Shown here in pieces: positions 59,023 to 64,000 of a DNA stretch of 64,000 bases. The number at the start of each line of letters is the position of its first letter. Position 1 is the stretch's first letter. Origin of the DNA: Lautropia mirabilis (GTDB lineage: Bacteria; Pseudomonadota; Gammaproteobacteria; Burkholderiales; Burkholderiaceae_B); NCBI GenBank assembly GCA_945876565.1, contig CAMCOS010000002.1:1-64000 (forward strand), in the 5' to 3' direction. A model generated the notes under the pieces. That model saw only the letters and a list, made by a program, of their open reading frames with translations. It did no database searches and had not been told where the DNA came from. A program made the position numbers and the translations under genes.

Positions 59023-59074
59023 GGGTTAGTGTCGTGGGTTAGTGCCGTGGGTTAGTGTTGTGCGTTAGGGTTGC
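59023..59074. repeat. 13-bp tandem repeat (4 copies) upstream of dapD
   Basis: GGGTTAGTGTCGT, GGGTTAGTGCCGT, GGGTTAGTGTTGT and a decayed GCGTTAGGGTTGC run from 59023 to 59074, starting 30 bases before the dapD ATG on the minus strand and therefore within its leader. Confidence 0.9.
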
Positions 59075-59202
59075 GGCTTACTGGCGTCTTCAACAAGCCC
59101 ACAAAGACCGAAAGTGTAGCCAATGTAAAGCTGTCTCGGTGGGCTACCAGCACATTGACCAAGACTATTGAGTTTAAAACGTCGTGTTTCGGTGGTTGAC
59201 CT

Positions 59203-59228
59203 CATTTGTTGGCCTCATTTGTTGGCCT
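59203..59228 (-). repeat. 13-bp duplication over the dapC stop codon
   Basis: CCTCATTTGTTGG-type sequence is present twice in tandem (about 59203-59215 and 59214-59228). The upstream copy encodes the last residues QANK and the stop of dapC; the other is its duplicated noncoding echo. Confidence 0.6.
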
Positions 59229-60411
59229 GAACAAAGGCGGCGATGCGTCTGGCACCTTCAATGCATTGCTCGATGGGGGCAACCAGTGCAATCCGAATTC
59301 GGTCCTGTCCCGGATTGATGCCACTGGCGACTCGACTGACATAACTGCCTGGCAACACTTTGACTGCCTGTTGGTCGAGTAAGTCATGGGTAAAGCGTGC
59401 ATCATCAAACGGGGTTTTAGCCCAGAGGTAAAAAGACGCTTGCGGGCGCTGCACATCAAGCGCTGGTGAGAGAATTTGCAGCACGGCATCAAATTTCTCT
59501 CGATAGGCTTGGCGATTGGCACGAACGTGATCTTCATCCTGCCAGGCGGCTAAGCTAGCGGCTGTCACGATGCCAGACATCGCGCTGCCGTGATAGGTTC
59601 GGTAGAGTAGAAATTGAGAAATAATTTCTGCATCGCCTGCCACAAACCCCGAACGCAAGCCAGGCAGATTTGAGCGTTTGGAAAGGCTAGAGAAGCTGAC
59701 CAAACGCTTAAAGTCGGGGCGACCGAGTGCGACAGCGGCTTGCAGTCCCCCTAACGGCGGTTCGTTCTCGTCGAGATAGATTTCGCTGTAGCACTCATCT
59801 GATGCGATAACAAAATCGTGTTCATCGGCTAGCGCAAATAAATGCGCCCAAGCAGAAAGCGGCATCACGCTGCCAGCCGGGTTGCCTGGGTTGCAGACGT
59901 AGAGCAATTGAGTGCGGCGCCAAATGTCTTTATCAACAGTGCTCCAGTCGCTCAAGAACTGGTTATTGGGATCCGCGTTGACGTAATGAGGCTGTGCACC
60001 AGCCAAAATCGCGGCACCTTCGTAGATTTGGTAGAACGGGTTGGGGCAGACAACTAGCCCATTGGCATGGGGGTCGATCACCGCCTGCGCAAAAGCGAAT
60101 AGGGCTTCGCGCGACCCGAGCACGGGCAGCACCTGTGTTTCGGGGTCAGGTGCTGGGATTTTGTAACGTTGGCCGAGCCAGCTTGCGATGGCTTGCCTGA
60201 GCGTCGGATCGCCTTTGGTGGGCGGGTAACCAGACAGGCCGGCGAGTGAGCTGATGATGGCTTGCTTGGCCAATTGAGGTGCTTCGTGCTTGGGCTCACC
60301 GATCGATAAATCAACCAAGGGCAGGCCGCTGCCGTCCGGTTTCGCAGTGGCCAGCAGCTTTCTGAGCTTCTCGAAGGGGTAGGGCTGAAGGGATTCTAGG
60401 CGCGGATTCAT
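59215..60411 (-). CDS. dapC: succinyldiaminopimelate transaminase
   Basis: 398 residues from ATG 60409-60411 (MNPRLESLQPYPFEKLRKLL). A fold-type I PLP aminotransferase: FSSLSKRSNLPGLRSGF holds the Schiff-base Lys, NPGNPAGSVMPLSAW and ASDECYSEIYLDE bind cofactor, and the C-terminal Arg region is in DRIRIALVAP. The N-terminal pattern and location next to dapD and dapE identify the DapC group of beta-proteobacteria. It converts the succinylated keto intermediate using glutamate. A 222-base gap separates it from dapD. Confidence 0.94.
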   Translation of the reverse strand: MNPRLESLQPYPFEKLRKLLATAKPDGSGLPLVDLSIGEPKHEAPQLAKQAIISSLAGLSGYPPTKGDPTLRQAIASWLGQRYKIPAPDPETQVLPVLGSREALFAFAQAVIDPHANGLVVCPNPFYQIYEGAAILAGAQPHYVNADPNNQFLSDWSTVDKDIWRRTQLLYVCNPGNPAGSVMPLSAWAHLFALADEHDFVIASDECYSEIYLDENEPPLGGLQAAVALGRPDFKRLVSFSSLSKRSNLPGLRSGFVAGDAEIISQFLLYRTYHGSAMSGIVTAASLAAWQDEDHVRANRQAYREKFDAVLQILSPALDVQRPQASFYLWAKTPFDDARFTHDLLDQQAVKVLPGSYVSRVASGINPGQDRIRIALVAPIEQCIEGARRIAAFVQANK

Positions 60412-60478
60412 GGGCAAATTTTAGCGTGTTGGGTGCACGGCGCAGTCACATCTTTCTGTGCGCTACAATTCGACATCC

Positions 60479-60566
60479 GCGAAGGTGGCGAAATTGGTAG
60501 ACGCACCAGGTTTAGGTCCTGACGCCCGCTTAGGGTGTGCGGGTTCGAGTCCCGCCCTTCGCACCA
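60479..60566 (+). tRNA. tRNA-Leu (anticodon TAG)
   Basis: 88 nt with encoded CCA (60564-60566). It starts GCGAAGGTGGCGAAATTGGT, with anticodon loop TTTAGGT (TAG) between CAGG and CCTG, a long variable arm (CGCCCGCTTAGGGTGTGCG region) typical of Leu, and T-loop GGTTCGAGTCC. The acceptor GCGAAGG/CCTTCGC is fully paired. A TACAAT -10-like box lies at 60464-60469. It precedes tig, the usual neighbour. Confidence 0.96.
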
Positions 60567-60625
60567 TTTTTTAACACTCGGCAGACACCTAATCTGTCGT
60601 CCGATCAAAACTTGGTGATTTATTT

Positions 60626-61948
60626 ATGCAACCTTCGGTTGAAACCCTCGACGGCCTTGAGCGCCGCATTGAAGTCTCTGTTGCCATGGCTGACGTTGAA
60701 AAGCGAGTCAGGGAAGAACTCAAGAAAGTGGCTCGTACAGCCAAAGCCCCTGGGTTTCGCCCAGGCAAAGTTCCCATGTCGATGCTTGAGCGTTCGCATG
60801 GCCCGGGCGTGCGTTATGACGTGATCAACCGCGAGGTTGGTCGTGTGCTGGATGAGTCTTTGGCGGCGACCGGCCTACGCGTGGCTGGCACTCCGTCGCT
60901 TGAGCCCAAGACTGAAGGTGTAAGCGAAGATACCTTGGCGTTCCAAGCAACGTTTGAAGTTTATCCAGAAATTCAATTGCCCGATCTGGGTGCGATCGAT
61001 GTGACGAAGGCAGTTTGCGTGGTCTCTGACGCCGAAGTTGATCGCACGGTCAACATCTTGCGCGAGCAGCGCACTGAATACGTGGCCGAAGACGGTCGTG
61101 CGGCAGCCGACAACGACCAAGTCAAGATCGACTTTGCTGGCAGGATTGACGATGTGGCGTTTGACGGTGGCACAGCCGAGGACTTTGCGTTTGTGGTCGG
61201 CAAGGGTCGCATGCTCATTGAGTTTGAAGACGCGGTGCGTGGGATGAAAGCGGGCGAAGCCAAGACATTTCCCTTGACTTTCCCTGAGAACTATCCGGGC
61301 AAGGAAGTTGCAGGAAAGACAGCGCAGTTCACTGTGACGATCAAGGAAGTTGGCCGCCCCGAGTTGCCAGAACTCAATGAAGAGTTTGCCAAGTCGCTTG
61401 GTCAGGCAGAAGGCAGTGTGGAGAAGTTGCTTGCCGATATTCGCCAGAATATTGAGCGTGAGGTTGAGTCACGGCTGCAGGCGCGCACCAAAAACAGCGT
61501 TATGAAAGCGTTGCTCGACAAAGCATCGTTCGATGTGCCCAAGGCATTGATTTACGGTGAAGTTGAAAACCGTGTCGCTGCGGCTCGCGAGGAACTCAAG
61601 GAGCGCGGATTGCCTAATGCTGAATCGGTACCAATTCCGCCAGAAACCTTCACTGAAGAAGCTCAGCGTCGCGTCAAGCTCGGTCTGATGATCGGCGAGT
61701 TGATCAATAAGGCCAACCTGCAGGCCAAGCCCGAGCAGGTGCGTGCCAAAATTGAAAAGTTTGCACAGAATTACGACCAGCCCGCCCAAGTGATTAGCTA
61801 CTACCTGTCAGATCGTCAGCGCCGTGCAGAAATTGAGGCCGTGGTGCTTGAGGATAACGTGGTAGAGCATATTTTGGCTGGCGCGAAGGTTTCCGAGCAA
61901 GCCGTGCCATTTGAAGAGTTGATGGGCCAGGGTGCCTCGACGAATTGA
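60626..61948 (+). CDS. tig: trigger factor (ribosome-associated chaperone and peptidyl-prolyl isomerase)
   Basis: 440 residues. The N-terminal ribosome-binding domain ends in the signature helix-loop ARTAKAPGFRPGKVPMSMLE (GFRxGKxP, about 37-47). A FKBP-type isomerase domain (FAGRIDDVAFDGGTAEDFAF, VVGKGRMLIEFEDAVRGMKA, then FPLTFPENYPG) lies at about 160-245. A long helical C-terminal chaperone arm follows. It binds L23 on the ribosome and shields nascent chains. It is first of the tig-clpP-clpX group. Confidence 0.97.
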   Translation: MQPSVETLDGLERRIEVSVAMADVEKRVREELKKVARTAKAPGFRPGKVPMSMLERSHGPGVRYDVINREVGRVLDESLAATGLRVAGTPSLEPKTEGVSEDTLAFQATFEVYPEIQLPDLGAIDVTKAVCVVSDAEVDRTVNILREQRTEYVAEDGRAAADNDQVKIDFAGRIDDVAFDGGTAEDFAFVVGKGRMLIEFEDAVRGMKAGEAKTFPLTFPENYPGKEVAGKTAQFTVTIKEVGRPELPELNEEFAKSLGQAEGSVEKLLADIRQNIEREVESRLQARTKNSVMKALLDKASFDVPKALIYGEVENRVAAAREELKERGLPNAESVPIPPETFTEEAQRRVKLGLMIGELINKANLQAKPEQVRAKIEKFAQNYDQPAQVISYYLSDRQRRAEIEAVVLEDNVVEHILAGAKVSEQAVPFEELMGQGASTN

Positions 61949-61999
61949 GAATTGATGGCTGATTGATAGATCGAGCTTAGACCGTTGGACGGAGTTGAG

Positions 62000-62662
62000 A
62001 TGAGCATTGAACGATTCACCGATTTTTATGCGTCCATGAACGGTGGCGAGTCGGTTACCCCGACAGGCTTGGGTTACATCCCCATGGTCATCGAGCAGTC
62101 CGGTCGTGGGGAGAGGGCCTACGATATCTACTCGCGTCTGTTGCGCGAGCGCGTTATTTTTCTGGTCGGCCCGGTCAATGATCAATCGGCAAACCTGATC
62201 GTGGCGCAGATGTTGTTCTTGGAATCAGAGAATCCAGACAAGGACATTGCCTTGTATATCAACTCGCCTGGCGGCTCGGTGTACGCAGGCCTGGCGATCT
62301 ATGACACCATGCGATTTATCAAGCCTGATGTCTCAACGCTGTGTACCGGGTTGGCGGCCAGCATGGGTGCCTTTCTTCTGGCAGCCGGGCATAAGGGTAA
62401 ACGTTTTGCGTTGCCTAACTCGCGCATCATGATTCATCAGCCGTCCGGAGGTGCGCAAGGGCAGGCATCGGACATTCAGATTCAGGCCCGAGAGATTTTG
62501 AGCTTGCGTGAACGCTTGAATCAAATTTTGGCTGAAAACACTGGTCAACCGATTAGCCGCATTGAACTTGACACTGAGCGTGACAACTTCATGTCTTCGG
62601 AAGATGCGGTATCGTACGGCATGATTGACAAGATGCTGACCACCCGCGCCGACGTGGGCTGA
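62000..62662 (+). CDS. clpP: ATP-dependent Clp protease proteolytic subunit
   Basis: 220 residues from ATG 62000, with GGAG upstream; a TTG five codons earlier would overlap that site. The catalytic Ser is in [14 protein letters not shown] (about 121) and the His in [10 protein letters not shown] (about 146), with the Asp in the LDTERDNF helix region. A short N-terminal propeptide region ([16 protein letters not shown]) is present. Tetradecamers degrade proteins unfolded by ClpX or ClpA. The stop is followed directly by a 7-bp repeat array and then clpX. Confidence 0.97.
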   Translation: MSIERFTDFYASMNGGESVTPTGLGYIPMVIEQSGRGERAYDIYSRLLRERVIFLVGPVNDQSANLIVAQMLFLESENPDKDIALYINSPGGSVYAGLAIYDTMRFIKPDVSTLCTGLAASMGAFLLAAGHKGKRFALPNSRIMIHQPSGGAQGQASDIQIQAREILSLRERLNQILAENTGQPISRIELDTERDNFMSSEDAVSYGMIDKMLTTRADVG

Positions 62663-62697
62663 GCGATAAGCGATAAGCGATAAGCGATAAGCGATAA
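62663..62697 (+). repeat. 7-bp tandem repeat (GCGATAA)5 filling the clpP-clpX gap
   Basis: Five exact GCGATAA units directly follow the clpP TGA (62660-62662), with a partial sixth (GCG), then TATG. The clpX ATG is at 62702. The whole 39-base gap is thus repeat, and no GGAG/GAGG-type ribosome-binding site is visible. Confidence 0.95.
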
Positions 62698-62701
62698 GCG
62701 T

Positions 62702-64000
62702 ATGACCACCAAAAAAACCGCTGCTGACAATAAGACATTGCACTGCTCATTTTGTAACAAGAGCCAAAACGAAGTGCGCAAGCTCATTGCCGGCCCCTCC
62801 GTTTTTATCTGTGATGAGTGCGTTGACTTGTGCAACGACATCATCCGTGAAGAGATGGTGTCAAGCGCCAAAGAGGCCATACGTACTGAGCTGCCCACGC
62901 CGGCGGAAATAAAGTCGTTCCTTGATCGTTATGTGATCGGCCAGGACGGCCCCAAGCGCGTTTTGGCGGTGGCTGTTTACAACCATTACAAGCGTCTGCG
63001 CCACGGAGAGATTAAGGGCGACGATGTAGAGCTCAGCAAAAGCAACATTCTTTTGATTGGACCGACAGGCTCAGGCAAGACATTGCTTGCGCAAACTCTG
63101 GCGCGCCAGCTTAACGTGCCTTTTGTCATGGCTGATGCGACGACGTTAACCGAAGCGGGCTATGTAGGCGAAGACGTCGAGAACATCATTCAAAAGTTGC
63201 TGCAAAACTGCAATTACGAGGTTGAGAAAGCACAGCGCGCCATTGTCTACATCGATGAAATTGACAAGATTTCACGCAAGTCTGACAACCCATCGATCAC
63301 CCGTGATGTCTCGGGCGAGGGCGTTCAGCAGGCTTTGCTCAAGCTTATCGAGGGCACCGTTGCATCGGTCCCACCGCAAGGCGGGCGTAAGCACCCCAAC
63401 CAAGACTTTGTTCATGTGGATACCACCAACATTCTGTTCATCGTGGGTGGTGCGTTCGATGGCTTGGAGAAAGTGATCCTAAACCGCACCGAGCGCTCCG
63501 GGATTGGCTTTGGGGCGTCCGTGGCTGCAAAGAGCGAAAAAACGGCAGGCGATGCATTCCAGTCTGTCGAACCGGAGGATCTGGTTAAGTTTGGCTTGAT
63601 TCCTGAGCTTGTCGGTCGTTTGCCTGTGGTTGCCTCGCTCGAAGAGCTCGGCGAAGACACGCTAGTGCGTGTGTTGACTGAACCAACCAATTCTTTGGTG
63701 CGCCAGTTTCAAAAGCTATTTGAGATGGAAGGCGCCGAACTCGAAATCCGACCCCAGGCGCTACACGCCATTGCTCGCAAAGCCATTCAGCGTAAAACCG
63801 GTGCACGAGGCTTGCGCTCGATCCTTGAGGCAGCTCTGCTTGACGTGATGTTTGAGTTGCCTTCCAAGAGCAACATCAAGCGAGTCGTGCTAGACGAGGC
63901 TGCGATCGAAGGCAACGGTGAGCCTCTGCTGGTGTACGAAGATGCTGAGTCCATCTCTTCTGGTAAATCAAGTTCCCGAAAAGTGCGGGACGCTGCTGCC
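62702..64000 (+). CDS. clpX: ATP-dependent Clp protease unfoldase ClpX (3' end beyond window)
   Basis: 433 codons are visible with no stop before the window edge; the usual length is about 420-435, so only the tail is missing. The N-terminal zinc-binding domain has [17 protein letters not shown] and [11 protein letters not shown] (four Cys, about 15-42). The AAA+ core has Walker [16 protein letters not shown] and Walker [13 protein letters not shown], plus the RGLRSILEA sensor region. It unfolds ssrA-tagged and other substrates for ClpP. The start lies right after a 7-bp repeat and lacks a classical ribosome-binding site, so coupling to clpP is likely. Confidence 0.96.
   Translation, partial: MTTKKTAADNKTLHCSFCNKSQNEVRKLIAGPSVFICDECVDLCNDIIREEMVSSAKEAIRTELPTPAEIKSFLDRYVIGQDGPKRVLAVAVYNHYKRLRHGEIKGDDVELSKSNILLIGPTGSGKTLLAQTLARQLNVPFVMADATTLTEAGYVGEDVENIIQKLLQNCNYEVEKAQRAIVYIDEIDKISRKSDNPSITRDVSGEGVQQALLKLIEGTVASVPPQGGRKHPNQDFVHVDTTNILFIVGGAFDGLEKVILNRTERSGIGFGASVAAKSEKTAGDAFQSVEPEDLVKFGLIPELVGRLPVVASLEELGEDTLVRVLTEPTNSLVRQFQKLFEMEGAELEIRPQALHAIARKAIQRKTGARGLRSILEAALLDVMFELPSKSNIKRVVLDEAAIEGNGEPLLVYEDAESISSGKSSSRKVRDAAA

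Noticed and set aside
60408-60608. 66-residue minus-strand frame over tRNA-Leu (contains CEGRDSNPHTLSGRQ)
   Set aside because: Antisense translation of tRNA-Leu, a known annotation artefact.

Overview
The window looks like chromosomal DNA of a betaproteobacterium, most likely Burkholderiales of the Alcaligenaceae/Bordetella type. This is inferred from gene order (ispB | rplU-rpmA-obgE-proB; argD-argF-argG; lpxK-exbD-exbB | xseA-sodB; ribF-ileS-lspA-coaBC-dut; dapC-dapD-dapE-prmB; tRNA-Leu-tig-clpP-clpX) and from protein character. It is not a database match, and no genus is proposed.

Layout. 1-5.2 kb is a graveyard of mobile DNA beside a tRNA-Asp: a frameshifted small gene, an intact IS1380/IS4-type transposase lying against an IS110 remnant, an hsdS remnant with a nonsense codon, and an IS630-type element whose transposase has an amber codon. 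5.2-12.1 kb holds small accessory genes, mostly on the minus strand (DUF3313 lipoprotein, MFS exporter, SIMPL protein, two VOC proteins, DUF202 protein, truncated hydrolase, SYLF protein), and tRNA-Pro. 12.2-18.9 kb is housekeeping: ispB, the rplU-rpmA-obgE ribosome block behind a terminator-like leader hairpin, proB, and thiC behind a TPP riboswitch. A second, intact IS630 element and a truncated HTH gene follow at 19-20.4 kb. 20.6-34.9 kb carries tex, the argDFG arginine block, a hydroxyacid dehydrogenase, rpsT, murJ with an SDR gene, adk, and the envelope block kdsB/lpxK/exbD/exbB. 35-41.3 kb carries xseA, sodB, a DUF192 gene, a cold-shock gene and the clpS-clpA adaptor/unfoldase pair. 41.5-48.3 kb is dut/dedA/coaBC/lspA/ileS/ribF. 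48.3-54.1 kb is purN-rsmB and a fatty-acid desaturase overlapping uvrD. 54.1-60.4 kb is an ABC-F gene, prmB and the lysine/DAP genes dapE, dapD and dapC. 60.5-64 kb is tRNA-Leu, tig, clpP and clpX, which runs to the window edge.

Themes. The core genes are conventional and intact. The unusual signal is in the spacers. Short tandem repeats, several with a 7-bp period but different unit sequences, sit at gene ends. One of them fills the whole clpP-clpX gap, where the clpX ribosome-binding site should be. Other points of interest are a three-box DnaA-box cluster with an inverted pair and an AT-rich flank between exbB and xseA, the rplU leader terminator-like hairpin, the RBS-sequestering hairpin behind the thiC riboswitch, a CAA/ACA-rich tract downstream of rpsT, and several gene fossils (hsdS, thiolase, hydrolase, IS110). 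No CRISPR array, rRNA operon or intact defence system was seen.
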